From Dermatophagoides farinae (taxonomy: Eukaryota > Arthropoda > Arachnida > Sarcoptiformes > Pyroglyphidae): a stretch of DNA of 64,000 nt. Position 1 is the first letter of the stretch. Every line of letters begins with the position of its first letter. The position numbers were made by a program, and so were the translations under genes. The stretch lies in assembly GCF_024713945.1 (NCBI RefSeq), contig NC_134677.1, positions 4,095,001 to 4,159,000 of the forward strand, written 5' to 3'. Shown piece by piece: positions 10,954 through 25,867 of the stretch. The notes under the pieces are model-generated. The model saw nothing but the letters and a program-made list of their open reading frames with translations, did no database searches and was not told the origin of the DNA.

Positions 10954-13900
10954 TTTGAACTAATTATTGGATTTTTGTTTTTTTCTAATGAAAAGTGATT
11001 AAAAAAAATATTCTGAACAACAATCATGTATACGATGATCATCATCATCAAAAAATTGATGAAGTCATTGATTATTATCAGGACATTTCAACAAATCATC
11101 TCCACAAATTCGATCAATAGCGATCGTGATCGATAAGGCAACAGTCGAAAGCCCAAATTTGAAAATTAAACGATTGAGTTTTTAATTAATTAATTAATCG
11201 ATTAATAGTTTAAATTATTTTCATAATTTATTGAAATTCTATGAGTCAAATATATGATTCAATCAATGTTAAAGCGAATGAGCATGAATTCTGTTTACAA
11301 TGAATATTATATAAGTATATATATGTGTGTGTGTGTGTGTTTCATTTGAGCTCATCCTTCGTCCTGTTATTATTCGGTTATTTTAGTTGACTAGATTGCT
11401 CTTGGAACCATTTACTACTGCTACAACTAACAATTCAATAGTATATGTATTCCGAAAAAATGTGCCAAGACGTTAGATGCTAGAACATAGCGAAATCGAA
11501 CCATTGAAAAAATCCTATTCACCCATTATTCTTGATTGCACAGATGCTTCTGCTTTTTGATCAAATTAAAAGGTGCTATATATGAGAAATAATGTAAGCT
11601 TATTTAAACGCGCGCCAAATAAACATTATGCAATGGCAAACAATCATGAACATAATCGTAAAGCACAAAACATTAGATTCATAAATCATAACCACAATGA
11701 AATTTATATATTCATCTTAGATATATAAAATCAAGAATCCAGATGTAAAACTTACGTATCATTTATTTTAAATCATTCTCTTGTTATAGCAAAGTTTTTA
11801 GACAATTTATTATAAACATTGAATTGTTTGAAAAGTTTGTATTTGATTGATGTAGAAATATATCGTATTCAGTAGACGATGAAATCTTTTAAAACATTCT
11901 GAATTTAAAAAAAAATTTTTTACATTCTTAAGCTATATGATTCGAATTTCATTCATTGAATTTAAGCAAACGTGAAAAAATTATTATATAAATTAATCTG
12001 ATAACTGATTGATAAATGTAAAATTGATTTTTATCGATTGATTGAATGTTAATAAACAAAAAAAATTCTCATTGTCATTGATAATTTATTAGTAACAATT
12101 GATAAATGTAGATGTTTGGCATTGATTTTGGAAATGACAATATTTATCAATGTATGTTTTGTTAAAAATGATCACCAATCACTGTGGTAACAGATATAAA
12201 AGCCTTTGTTTTTTACATACATAATGGCTATTTTTATGATTGTTTAGTCAAATCAAACAGTGATATCTTAGATAAGACAGAATGAAAAAAAAATTTAATC
12301 ATAGATGGAGGAAATTGGTGTGATTCAAAACTAGTCCAAAGTATTCTATAGATCAGTTTCTTTTATAGTATTTTTATTTATAACTTATTAACTCATCATT
12401 GAATTTGGCGCAATTTTTACGTCATCGTTCACAAATAAATTCTAGTGAGAGAGTAGATGTGAAAAAAATTCATGTTGACCTAGAGCCCTGAAACATCTAA
12501 TATATCTATGGATATATAACAAACCGAAATTCCATATAATTGACGGCGACGCTGTAACGATCACCACGACGTCATTGTTGTTGTTATTCCTTCTAAAAAA
12601 ATGTTTATCCTAACTTGAACTGGGACATTATCTGGGAATTCCCCAAGAATAAACATCCATTGAACCTAAATTTCAGAATTATATCACTCATACGCACACG
12701 CTCACGCACAAACTTACCTTAAGTCATAGCAAAATTTCAACCAATCTTTTTTTTGACCAATTCATCGTCATAAATTCATACTAGTATGTGAAAAACTAAT
12801 AAGCATCAATTTCCATTGTCAGTGACTTTTTTGTTATCATAATACATTGCCATAAAAAGGTAAATAATCATATCAACAATAATCAACACATTTGACAGGA
12901 AGCAAAAAAAACTGTTTTCTGTAGGTGAGAAATGAGTTATTTGTTTCAGTTATTAAAAATTTGTGAGAACTTATAATCCGTGTGTAAATTTGCAAATGTA
13001 CATCTGTAAAATGTAGGCGAAAAATCCATAAGCCACATAATAAAACAGATTTTTTCGACTAAAACTTTTTTTTTCTTTATATGCATAAAAATTTGATCTG
13101 TAATGAATCATGATTTTTTTTTCATTATCTCCACATTTGAGATATCATCATAATCTAAAAACAAAGTTTTTAAAAAAGACGATAAATCCACTTGATTGAT
13201 AATCCGTGATTTTCATCAAATCATAATAACGACTATTATTGTTAGTTATATTCTATTTTACATCTCACTAATTTTGTGTGTTTGTGTGTGTTTTTTTTTT
13301 TGTACATCAAGCTATAAAACTTGGATTTTTTTTGAATCTTATTCGATTTACATTAAATATTCATTGATTTTTTTTTTGAATTTCTTCCTGTGACTGAGAA
13401 AAAAATATTTTTTGCAAATGTAAGTTAAATGTATTCAAATGTATTTTGTGACTTTTTTCCTTAAAATTTTTTTCGAAATGACGTGTATCATCAAATTATT
13501 CTATTTCATTTACTTTTGTATTATTTTTTTTTTCGTCTGTTGAAACAATTTAACTGCATATTAAATGCAACTAGGCTAATGACCATTAACATTATGATTT
13601 TCGAATGAAAATGGTCAATTCAATCTATTCATCATCATTTCATAATAGCAATATGGTCATTTATTATCAACTGAAAATAATTAACCTAAATTATTCTACA
13701 AAAGTTCGGACAATGTCATTGTTGTGATCTATGAGTTAAATTCTTGTTCACGACATGTTGTATTCCACCATGCTGGATAAATGTTATTATTATTATTATT
13801 ATTTTATCCAGTGAAAATTTCACTTGTTTATTGCAAGATACAGTTATGTTTCAGTTTCATTTGATATAACCAATTAAATTAATTACAAACCAAAAAAATG

Positions 13901-15795
13901 TCGCTAATGAATGAATGAATGAACGAATGAACATATTCAAACACTCGATAAACTTGGTCATTTTGAAGATTTTATCTTCAATATTACAATTGCTGAATGA
14001 AGAAAAGAAAGAATGAAATTATTCATTTTCATTAACATTTTCTGTTTGATTGTTTATTGAATGATTCATGCACGCATGACTGTCAATTGGACACAATTTA
14101 ATATTCGTCAAAAAAAACATAGAACAATTAATTAGGATGTCCAAATAAGACAAATAATTGTTATTTGAATCCATCAAATATAGCCATTCGTCAGCGATAC
14201 GGTTTTCGTTCGAATAATTGAATTTTTTTTGTTGTTGTTGTTGTGTATGTCATGTTGAACAACACCTGTTGTTCTGATCAACAATGGACAATGTCCATTT
14301 GGCTCGATCAAAATTCATAGATTTGACAATCAGAAAAAAAAACAAAACAACAACAATAATCACGAATTTTTTCATGAATATCCGAATGATTAATTGTTTA
14401 TATTGAAGTTATTATGTGCCGGGAATTTTCATCATTTATAAAATTTATTTCACGTGATTATAGTGCGACAAATTGAAATTTATTCTTTCGAATCCAAATG
14501 TAAGTTTTATTTATTTTTTTCATAGTGAAAATTCTAAGAAAAGTTTTCAATAGAGAAATGTCTATTTAGATAAAATTGTTTTTTCATTAATACATTATTT
14601 TTATATTCTCTCTTGTGTGTTACAATGAATGAATGTATTCTAAATCATTTTGGATGAATATTTTTTTTTTTTTTTTGACTGATTGAATGTAGGCTCTAGG
14701 CTTTAGGCCTGAATAAAAAAAAATAATTACTTAATTTTTTTTCCTTTTTATACTCGATTTCTGAATGTGATGTATGAAAAAGGTAAATTTTCAAATTCAT
14801 CATCATCATTTGGAGCCCAAAGATATTTATGATACGTCAACTTTATGAGTTTTCTTTAATAATAAAAACTAAAAAAAAAATTATTTCTTTATAAATGATG
14901 ATGAATCAACCAAAATGTGTGTTTATATGAATTATGTATGTCATCATCATCATCATCATAATTTGCATAACTATCATATTTATCAATTGGACTTGTTGTT
15001 CAACTATTAATAGCATTTCAAAAAAAAAAAAAAAAATAAATGTAGCCAAACGAACCGATTCGAATTTCATTGCCCCTTTTTTTCCTATTATTGTGTGTGA
15101 CTATTGTTCAAATTTCCAACACTTTTTACGACAATAATAATCTCATCGTTATTATTAGAAATAAATTTGGTTGATAAATAAAAAGAAAAATACTTCTTAA
15201 ATTACTGGTGTTCATAACTGTTTTTTTTTTCTTTTGTCTTACGTCTTCATTTGGATGATTCTTTCAACCGACTACGTACTACCCATCCAAATATTATCTA
15301 ACCAATTAATCAACCAATCAACAACATGATAGAGTTCACTTTTTTTAGATGAATAAATATTTGTATTTTCATTGGTCTCTTTTTTGTGTTTAATGAATGA
15401 ACGAATATTTTTTTTCAACACATAGCATAGTAATCAAAGATAGCTTGTATATTGTAAATGAATTTTTTTTTCTCCTGTTCATTTCAATGGAGAGAAGAAA
15501 AAAAATGACTGTAAAGGAGGTACGACAACGACAAACAAGAATGGCGACAACAATCTCATATTACCTAAGACAATCGTTAGCACCATCATCATTATCATGT
15601 TTGATTGTCGAATATTATCATCGATCATTCATTTCTCATATAATATTGAATCTTATTAATTATATTGTGAATTTTATCATCGCCATCATTGCATTCATCA
15701 TAAATCGATCGTTTTATTGCATTATTAATCATAATAATAACGATAACAATAATAATAATAATAATAAAATGTGTCTAATTGAAACATATTTACAG
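10954..15795. other. Intergenic region between divergent GluN1 and TPPP genes
   Basis: About 4.8 kb of AT-rich DNA with no convincing gene. The two flanking genes point outward, so both promoters and 5' untranslated exons must lie here. It holds a short (TG)n run (11323-11341), GAATGAAT-type and TTATTATTA repeats, and many A or T runs. The stretch 15397-15795 is open in the TPPP frame but reads as untranslated or intronic sequence (Asn-repeat and hydrophobic). It ends in a good acceptor (TTTACAG) directly before the TPPP start. Confidence 0.5.
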
Positions 15796-16612
15796 ATGGC
15801 ACAGATTGATGCCCAAATCAAACAGCAAAACGGTTCGGTTGAAGCCATATTGGATCTGAGTAATAAAGATGAAAAATCCCAAAAAGAAATTCAAACTATT
15901 ACCGATCGTATGGAAAAACAAAATCTAAATGATCATAATGATGATAATGTTGAAAATTCAAATAAAACTCCGACGGAATCATCATCTAATGAATCATTTG
16001 TCCAATTGTTCAAAATGTTTGCCAAATTTGGTGATTGTAAATCAACTGGCGAAACGATTACATTATCCAACAGTGATAAATGGTTTAAACAGGCCAAAAT
16101 TATTGATCCATCAAATCGAACAATTACGACCACCGATACTGGAATCTATTTCAAACAGGTTTCCAAGTAAGTTTGTGAATTTTTTTTTATTGATTAAAAT
16201 TACTATGATTAATTATATGAAAATAGAACCAAGAAGACATTGAATTTCAAAGAATATAATTTATTTTTGGAAAAATTGGCTACCGTCAAAAAAATTGATT
16301 TAGCAGAATTAAAGAACAAACTTCAACAAAGTGGACCACCAGCTACAAATAAAACAACTGTAAGGTTTTTTTTTTTGCATTTTCTTTTTTGTTATTAGAA
16401 TGCCAATTTTTAATTCCATTTATCAATAATAATAATAACAAATGTAGACCGCTGTAACTAGTGGTGCAATCGGTCGACTAACTGATCATACCAAATATAC
16501 TGGTTCACATAAACAACGATTTGATGAATCGGGCAAAGGACGTGGAAAAGCTGGTCGTGTAGACATAACTCCCAATACTGGCTATGTATCTGGATTCAAA
16601 TCGACTACTTGA
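15796..16612 (+). CDS. TPPP: Tubulin polymerization-promoting protein (TPPP / p25-alpha)
   Basis: TPPP family proteins bind and bundle microtubules in the cytoplasm; the fly member is ringmaker. Exons are 15796-16166, 16227-16359 and 16448-16612, giving 222 residues. An acidic, Asn/Ser-rich N-terminal 65 residues precedes the p25 core, which begins [14 protein letters not shown] and continues [25 protein letters not shown]. The diagnostic C-terminal stretch [20 protein letters not shown] then [12 protein letters not shown] and GYVSGFK is intact. The ATG at 15796 was chosen because it follows a strong acceptor (TTTACAG) and starts normal-looking coding sequence. The frame is open further upstream: a start at 15487 spliced from a donor near 15520, or a start at 15770, cannot be excluded. 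Identity is secure, the exact N-terminus less so. Confidence 0.93.
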
Positions 16613-19219
16613 AAACAATGACTGGATGAATTTTTTTTCCTTATGATTATTTTCTTTTTAATCACTTATCCGTATAGTTTATTGCGATTATTTGTATTTG
16701 GTTTAAATGATATGATATAATTTATGTCAGATCTAATATGCATCATATATCAATATAAAAATGTTAACTTTATTCATATTCACAATAACAGATATGAAAA
16801 CGCCCATTTTTATCCTTATGTATCATTATACAAATAATAATAATATTAAACAGAATGATTTTAATGTTTAAAACTGAAAATTTGAAAGAATTTATATGAA
16901 GATAGTTTATGAAAAAAAAAATTTCGAATCAAATTTCAACGCGGAACTGCCATCTATGCTCCAAGAATGTTATTACTTGATTGAGTATCAATTGTCGATG
17001 CGTCATAACACACAATGTTTTATTTGGTAATCAAGAATGAATTCAATTTTTTATGATAACAACAAACCAATTAATGGGTGGAAAAGATGCAATATTTTTC
17101 CCCAGCATCGTATGTTTTAATCGACGACAGAATATTGCATCATCAATCGAAATGATTTAACGTCGTAAAAAAGTTTCCACTCTCTATTGCAAACATATAT
17201 TCAAACATGGTTATATTGCTTGTAATTTCGAAAATTTTTTTGTTTCTCAAATCATGATCAATCGATAATCGATGGTTTAATAACCACATTCAACCCACTC
17301 ACCTAGATTCTTCAATACTGGTTGTTGACTCATCCTTCGTATGAATAACCTATCTAAATTTTCAAAAAAATCACCTATGTTAAACTATCCATAAATCGAA
17401 TCTTGTAAGTTTAAAAATTGAATGATCTTTACGTGGTAAACATTATTTTTTTTATGAATGGAATCACTATTTCATTGTTTCATTCAATGAGTATCTTTCA
17501 AAAAAGATTCACACCTATTAGACCTTGAAGGTGGCTATTATAAACTATTATTGATACTGAATTTCAAATCGATTCTCTCGTTTGCATTGTAACGGACTAT
17601 TGCCGTTGTGTGGCAACAAGCAAAACCGTGGTGTGAAAAAAAAATTTATTGCTAAAATAGAGTTCATTTTATCTAATGTTGAAACCGGACTTGACATGCA
17701 TAAAATCCATTCAGAGTTAATGAGTTAACTATAGTTGACAAAATAATAATGAAATGAAGCTATTGCAAATGCAAAAAACTAATAGTTCTCGGTTTTATAA
17801 TTCATGCTAATTTAACATTCTGAAAAACCTGTTCCAAACAATCACACATTGAAATTTGCAACCGTTTTAATACAAATTCATTTTTTTGTTAAATCTTTTT
17901 CTCACTTTTTATATTTTTCTATTATCAGGAATCATCATCGTTTCGATTCAACGACCATACTGTTAAAATAAAATCCACTGATTGGTAACCATGATTATTG
18001 GTATCAGTGATATCGATATTTTCTTCTTTTACATGTTTGTATCACAGTTGTTGTCATAATGATAAAGGTGATATAATATGAAAAATAGCATTTTTCTCTC
18101 CAATCGTGTAAAAAAATGAAATAAATTTCACCACGAAAGACAGCAATTTGTAGTCAACAACTACAAAATAATAATAATAATTATTATTATTGTACTAATA
18201 AAACAAGAAAAAACTACGACGGAAAAAAAATAATTGGCCAATCGACGTCATTTTTTTTCATTTTGTTTGCAAATCTATTTTATAATCGACGATTTATCAC
18301 ATGTTATTGGAATTGTCCCGAATCGACCATATGTCATCGTTCATCATAAAACGCGAAAATTTCCAATTTTTCTAATTCATTGAAAATCTTCATACCAGTT
18401 GTCGTCGTCATTGTTTTTTTTCAATTCAACTTGCAAATTTTATATGCTCCAATTCATTGAATCGTCAAAGTCGCCACCACTACCACCACAACCACGTTGC
18501 ATATAACCTAAATTCAATGAGTCATTGTCGTCATGTCAATAATGATGGTCGATAATTTTTGCAACAAGTTTTTTTCAAAATAAAGTCAGCGACCGAACAT
18601 TAAATGGACATAATAATAATAATAACCTCTCGACTACAGACAAACTAGATTAATTAATTATTCTAATTCTAATTGTGATTATATCAACCCAAATCATAAA
18701 CTGGCAAGCAACAAAAAAAGTAATTTATTTTGAACTCCCCTCTAAGCTTTACCAAAACGATTATTTTGCATTCTCAATGTCATTTGTTAAACGTTGAATG
18801 AAACAAAGAAAATATTAAAAGCAGGAAACAATTGTCGTCAAATGCGTTGATTTATCATTATTGATTCAATCTATATCATCAACAAATTATAATGTTCGAG
18901 TGAATTTTCATCTGAACTTGTAGCCGTCCTCCTCACCATTTGCCGGTTTAGTTTTTACATTCAACAAGTGTACTCTATTGGTTTGTTTACAATTTTATCC
19001 TATTTCGTTTTGCCTTTTTTTTATTCTAAGACATACATTAATTTAATATCATCATTATAATAGATATATCTATATATCAACTGTTTGTCATATAATTTCA
19101 GATAGACTTTTGTTTGATTTCAAAGTCAAACTGAATTTAAAAGTGTCTATATATTTTTACAATCTATTCAACAAAATCAATTGAAAATTATCTGTGATAA
19201 ATTCTTGATGTGAAAAATT
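16613..19219. other. Intergenic region TPPP to class II PI3K
   Basis: About 2.6 kb of AT-rich sequence with no gene recognised. It holds the 3' UTR of TPPP, and presumably the promoter and 5' UTR of the PI3K gene. A perfect short inverted run of AAT and ATT triplets lies near 18166-18194. Confidence 0.5.
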
Positions 19220-22200
19220 ATGGATAAAGGTATGTATTTTTTTATGATAATTCTATCAATAATGATATTATTATATTATTTATTTTAGAACCACAATTAC
19301 CACCCCGTCCAACCGATTCATCGATACAAGATTCAAAAAATGCCTTCATGACATGGGGCCGCTTAACTAGTTTCGATGCTGAACTTTGGGATTATGTTCC
19401 TCCCGTTCCTAAAGATAACGGTCGATTTGACATCCATCAACAACATTCATCCTCAGATGATCAATTTGATGATAATCATAGGAATAATATTTTATATGAT
19501 TTTGGGAAATCATCTCAACTATCTGTAAATAATCAACCTATATTACAAAGGCCAAATCATTTGTTTAAAAGTAAAAAAATATCCGCTTCAAGTGACCAGC
19601 TTTCACCTAGCTCCTCGAACCGGACAAGACATTTTATAGATTGGCATTCATCGATCGATCAGAATGGAAATCGAAACGATGATAATGACAATGATCAAAA
19701 TTCTAAAAGTTACAAGGAAAAAATAATGGAACTTTTTAAAGTTTCACCTAATCATAATGAACGAAGTAATTCTTTGGTGTGTATTATTATAGACAAAAAT
19801 GGTTGACCATGTTGCAATTTACTAATAATTTATTATTCTATATAGATTACTAATACATTGCCGAATCCTAATGATTTTAATTTTCATCTAAATCCCTTAT
19901 ATTATAATAGTAATGTTAGATGCTTTAACAATAATAAAAACAACAGCAACGATCACGACAAAAATGAATATGCCAAACTTTATTGGCCATTGTCAAGAAC
20001 TGTCACATATCCTGCAACATTTTCATCTAGTCTGCCTGGTGTTTCACCACTATCACCAATGGCTAATCCATTTTACATGAACATACCTTCTCATTCTCAG
20101 GTTTGGATTTTTGAAATAAAATATGCTTTTTTCTTATGATTTATTTTCAAACGGCTTACTCCTCATCAGTGTCATTCAACGATGTCATCATCGAATCAAA
20201 ATCTACATCTTTTCCCTCCCGAACAAGTTATGAATCTTCAATTAATTGATAAAATCAATTCGACAAAAATTCAAACAGAAACAGATGAAAAAATAAACAA
20301 ATCATCATCATTCGAGAATAAAATTCTTGTTCCCGATGTATTGACACCAACCTCAGTCTATCCTATTACGCCAGAAGATCCTAAGCAAATTATTGATTTA
20401 TTTGATCCATTAGCTGAAAGAATTCCATTAGTTCCAAATGAACCTCAAGTCCATTCATCACCAGAACATTTAAATAATGTTAGAGGGGATTTGAGAGATT
20501 CGGCTGCTTTAAAAGAAGATATTATCAATAACAATAATAGTAAAGAAAATACGTTACCCATCAATAAATATAAAAGCAAGCCTGATCAAAACAGTTTCTG
20601 TGAAAGCAAAACACAGTCTATTTTCGAATCCTTCATAGTTGAACCACGTAAAACTTTATTTAACAAAGAAATGACTGAATTCTGTGAACATTTAAAATCT
20701 CTTTATATGACCTGTTTTACTAACAAAACTACAAGCTCTTGTGATGTAAATTCTGGTCTAGTTTTTTCGCCACAAATTATGGTCGACAATTTCCAACGAC
20801 AATCCAGTAGTCAATCTGATAAATTATATTTCTATGGAATTTCTAATCCAAATGATTCATTGGCTGGTATAGATTTAAGTCAAATTTCTGTTGAAAACGA
20901 TAATGATGAGAATTTGATTATCATTGATGTTCGTTTTAGTTCATTGGTTTATTTTAAAATTACCAACAAAATACCGAACAAATCGAATGTTGTTTCTAGT
21001 GTAAAAATGATAGATTCAAATTATCTTTGGTTTTCGATGAAATTTCCTGCCGATTATAATAAAACTGTTGATGTGATCATTTCTCATGTTGTTCATAACG
21101 TTGCAGAAAAAGAAAAGGTACTTATAATCTCGATGTTTGTTGTTTTTAGCTAAATTTTCACTCTATAGGACAACATTGATGATTTTTTGCTCAAATTGAA
21201 CGGTGTTAATGAATTTCTTCAATCTGATTCCTCCTTATCATCATATGTTCATGTTCAAAATTGTAAAATAAACAACAAAGACGTCGTATTGGAATTGGTG
21301 GATCAAACGGCAGCCGATTTTTGGCGTCCATTTTTGCGTTGTGAATCAGATACAAAAAATCTTATGAATAATTTGAATTATCAACAAATTATACCGAAAC
21401 AATTCGTGAATAATTTTCAAGGTTTCAGCCATGAACAGCTCAATATATTAATTGATGATCTTAATTATTCATATACGACTTTTCTCTCGGCTATTATGGA
21501 ATCATGTAAGCTTCAACCATGTTTCAATCTAAATCTTTGATAATCACTAATTTTTGAAACTTTTTTAGTTGAGAATGAAAAACTATTCCATGAAATTCTG
21601 GAGAAAATTTCCACTTTACAACGATTTTTATCAAACATGGAAACGAGTGATTTAATCTTGGCTATCGAAAAATTAGAATCTAATATTCGTGAAATTGTAA
21701 CATATTGCCGTGGTGGCAGTGTCGATAATAATATCGATACTGATAAGATTCGGAAGAAATTTGAAGATGAATATCTCAATATTGTACAAATATTCGTAAA
21801 ATACATACGAATGTATTCAAATACTTTTCCGGTAAATTTTCGGCTGCTTAAAATTCCCAATAAAGTACAAAAAGCGATGAGTTTTGATGATGATCAGAAT
21901 GAGAAAAAATTTGTAACCTTAAAAAGAAGACGACGAATAGAAATCTCTCAATTAATGGATTTATTAACCATACATTTAGACATTTGTACACAAGTCCCAG
22001 ATAAATGGTCGGCAATGTATCATAATTATGCTATAATGGTTAATATTTTTCATGGATACAACCTGATTAAATCGATGATCACTGACCGAACTAAAATTCA
22101 ACATGCGAAATCTCGATACAAACGATTGACGTTCAATCAATGCATTGATTTTGGCATACCAATCTCAATGTTGCCCCGTGAATCTAGAGTTGAATTAATT

Positions 22201-25200
22201 TTGATTGGATTTAGAGCCAAATCTGAAGGTTTGAAAATTGAATGTGATTTAATGAAAGATTTCTTATATTTTGTAATTTGTAGTCGATGCTTTGGCAACA
22301 ACATTTTTATATCTTTACGATATTGATGAAATATTTCAAAATGGATTTCATCTTTTGCCATGGACGGAACTGAAATCTCCTTTTACCTTTCCTCCAATTT
22401 CAATGGAATTTGATTTACCTGATAAATCGGCTACATTACGTGAATTTTTAGAAAATAATTATCTTGCCTCTTATAATCTTGATCCGGATACCATGATGAT
22501 TGTCATACGTGTATCACCAACATTAACCACAAATAGTGATTATTATTTTCCGGAAATTAAGACGAAAGAATTGTCCATTTCTATGAATTCTGTAATACCG
22601 AAGATAGAAAATTCATATTCAGGAGATTCGTTATATGGTTTTCATGGATGCAATACAAATCGACTCACAAGTAATGTGGTTAAGATATTACAAAAAAATC
22701 CAATTGAACAAATTACAAGTAATGAACGTGATATTATATGGAAACAAAGGAAAACTTTGAGAGAATTTCCTGGATTAATATTGAAACTGATGAAATCACC
22801 TCCCAGTTGGTCATGTCATGATTTGCCCGCTATCTATGAATTGCTTAAAGGATTTGATCAAGGGCATTATGGAAATGTATTTCGAACGAAAATAGAAGTC
22901 CTTCAATTGCTCAGTATGGATTATCCGGATAAATTTGTTCGGCGTACAGTGGTAAAATGGCTCAATTCTATTTCAGTGGATGAACTTTGTGATTATCTTC
23001 CACAACTGGTACAATCTTTACGATTCGAAACATCGATCGATTGTCATCTTATTTGGTCTTTATTAGAATTTTCTCTGATGTCAGCACGATTCTGTCATTA
23101 TTTTTATTGGCAACTAAAATCATGCCTGAATGATAATACTTTCGGCATTCGTTGTCAAATCTATCTGAATGCTTTACTCACTCTATGTGGTGAACGAACT
23201 CGTGATCAATTCCTTGGACAAGATAAAATTTGTGAGGAATTTTCAACCATTTCAGCTGAAATAAAACAAGCATCTAAAGAATCGCGAACTAATATCCTAC
23301 GTCAACGTTTGGAAAAAATCAATGAAGATCTTAAATCAAATCCAACTTCTCTTCCATTGTCGCCATCATTATTTGTCAATGGACTTTCCATAGATCGATG
23401 TTCATACTTCAACTCCAATTCTTTACCACTTAAATTAGTGTTTGATGGGGCACCGCCTTATCGTATCAAGTCTAGTTTTGACGATTATCCCGTCCATACA
23501 ATCACAACGTTAGCCGAATCATCAACGCAATCAAAATTGACTGACATTTACAAAAGTAAACATTGGTGGCATAAAATCATTTTCAAATGTGGTGATGATC
23601 TTCGAAAAGATATGCTGGTTATGCAAATCATTTCAATCATAAATCGTGTTTGGCTTCGTTCTGGATTGAATCTTCGATTAATAATTTTTAGCGTCTTGAA
23701 TTCTTCTCATTGCACTGGTATGATTGAAATGGTCACTCATGCATCTACTCTTCGAGAAATTCAACAAGAACATGGATTGACCGGAAATTTCAAACATCAC
23801 ACCATCGCCACCTGGTTAAAACGTTATAATACAAATGAGTTTCATTATAAAGTTGCTATCGAAAATTTTATCCATTCCTGTGCCGGTTATGTGGTCATCA
23901 CATATCTTCTCGGCATTTGTGATCGACACAATGATAATATTATGGTCACAACATCAGGGAATCTTTTCCATATTGATTTTGGTAAATTTTTTGGGGATGC
24001 TCAAATGATGGCCGGTATTAAACGGGATCGGGTCCCGTTTGTATTCACCGCCGATATGGCATTCGTCATCAATGAAGGTGGACGGCCATCTAAGAATTAT
24101 CAATTCTTTGTCGATCTTTGTTGTCGTTGTTTTATTCTGGTCAGACAAAATGGAGATTTTCTACTTTCCCTAATGGCGATGATGATTCGTTCCGGTATTG
24201 ATTACGTGACTCCCGATGCTATTCAATATTTTCATAAAGCATTGATGCCCAATCTAATTGAATCACAAGCAAAAGTGGAATTTAACAAATTAATAGAAAA
24301 AGCACTTGGATCATTTTCCACACAATTGAACTTTTTTCTTCATAGTATTGCTCAATCGATTTCAAGTAGTGGGAATAATAGTGGTAGTACTGGTTCATTA
24401 GATGATCGAAAATCATCTTATCTTGGTCCATTATCATCCGAATCATTAATGAACGACTCGACAAACAATTTTGTCAAAATATCCGAATCAGATGAAATGT
24501 CAAATATGGAAGACAATATTTCGGATTCATGTCAGTTTTCATTCACAAAATGTCGTTTTACCGAAGCACTTGATGGCCATATAACACAATTGGAGATTGT
24601 AAATTTCAAGTCTTTCACACCAGAAAAAAGTGATAAAATATATTTTTATAAGATCAAAGTTGATCGACTTAATTATCCAGAAAATTTTGTTTACCGAAAT
24701 TTTAAAGAATTTTTTGAATTATATGAAAAGTTATCGCGAACATTTCCATTGGCTAAATTTCATACATTGAAGCGATCACCAATGATGAATCGTGCAAGTC
24801 GCCAGCAAATCGCATCACTTCGGACACGTGAATTGAAATTATTCCTTAAAGATCTCATGAGCATGGCTTCGGAAATTTCCCATTCAGATATGGTATATAC
24901 ATTCTTTCATCCTATTCTACGTGATCAACAATTTTTCGATCTTGAAAGTTTGAATTTTGCCGATAATCTTTCAACAGCCCTTACTATTTCCGATTATCAA
25001 TCTCAGATCACATTGAGACGGCAACCAAAAATCAAACTTGATCTTAGCTATCGTGATGATGCACTACATGTAGTGGTTATTCATGTGAGAAATCTGGATA
25101 ATGATCGTTTAACACCGCCCGATTCCTATGTAAAACTATATCTACGACCAGATCCGAATAAAATGACAAAAAGAAAATCCAAAACAATGTACAAGAATGC

Positions 25201-25440
25201 ACATCCAACATTCATGGAACCATTTGAATATAAATATCGATTGGATTTTATAATTTCAAAAACACTTGAGGTAAGATTTTATTTAATTTAAAAAATAAAG
25301 ATTTTGATTTTTTTTCCTATACTTAGGTTTCAATTTGGGAATCTGATATGACTGGTAATAAACGTTTGGGCCAGGTGGAAATACCACTAAGTCAGATCGA
25401 TTTTTTCACCAAAAATGAACGCTGGTATAATCTGCAATGA
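19220..25440 (+). CDS. PIK3C2: Phosphatidylinositol 3-kinase, class II (PI3K-C2)
   Basis: Class II PI3-kinases make PI3P and PI(3,4)P2 on plasma-membrane pits and endosomes. Exons are 19220-19229, 19289-19776, 19846-20100, 20170-21117, 21169-21505, 21569-22228, 22284-25270 and 25327-25440, giving 1932 residues; the fly enzyme is of similar size. The N-terminal 500 residues are disordered and Pro/Ser/Asn-rich. Then come a Ras-binding-like domain (about 500-615), a C2 domain (about 880-1000) and the PIK helical domain (about 1049-1240). In the kinase domain, GDDLRKDML follows the ATP-binding IIFK, the catalytic loop is GICDRHNDNIM (about 1445) and the metal loop HIDFGKFFGD (about 1462). A PX domain (about 1665-1790) and a C-terminal C2 (about 1820-1932) define class II. 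An unusual insert precedes the ATP-binding Lys. Poly(A) signal candidate: AATAAA 25573-25578. Confidence 0.95.
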
Positions 25441-25867
25441 ATTTTCTTCAATTATTCACTTTTTTCCAATTATTTCATTACATATTTCATCAATTCTTTG
25501 TTCTTTTTCATCCAATGAATTATATTTTATTCATTTATTTATATATAAAAATTGTATCGAAATACTACACAAAATAAAATGACATGATTCTTGATCAATA
25601 ATACTCTACAATAAAATGCATTCATTCCATACATCGATTCAAAATCGAATATAAATTAGATAGAAAGGCACGTGCCTTTGAATTACGAATTATGTTATCC
25701 ATCGTGATGTGTGATAAAGTTTTCTATGAATAAGATGCCAAGCCATTATTACTGGATCAAAGATGAATGATGAAATGAAACGATGATTGGCATTGTGCTC
25801 ATTATTTTTCATATGTTTCGATAAGATGTTGATGTTGATGATGATGATGATTAGTGAATTCTATCAA
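25441..25867. other. Convergent 3' region between PI3K and the small peptide gene
   Basis: No gene is seen. Plus-strand AATAAA motifs (25573-25578 and near 25611) suit the PI3K transcript. A minus-strand AATAAA (25531-25526) could serve the converging peptide gene. The two 3' UTRs therefore probably overlap. Confidence 0.45.

Noticed and set aside
12194-12201. TATAAAAG, a strong TATA-box match
   Set aside because: No gene begins within several kilobases downstream on this strand, and the minus-strand neighbour starts at 10953; probably chance in AT-rich DNA.
18166-18194. Perfect AAT/ATT palindrome
   Set aside because: Simple triplet repeat meeting its complement; no flanking duplication or element.
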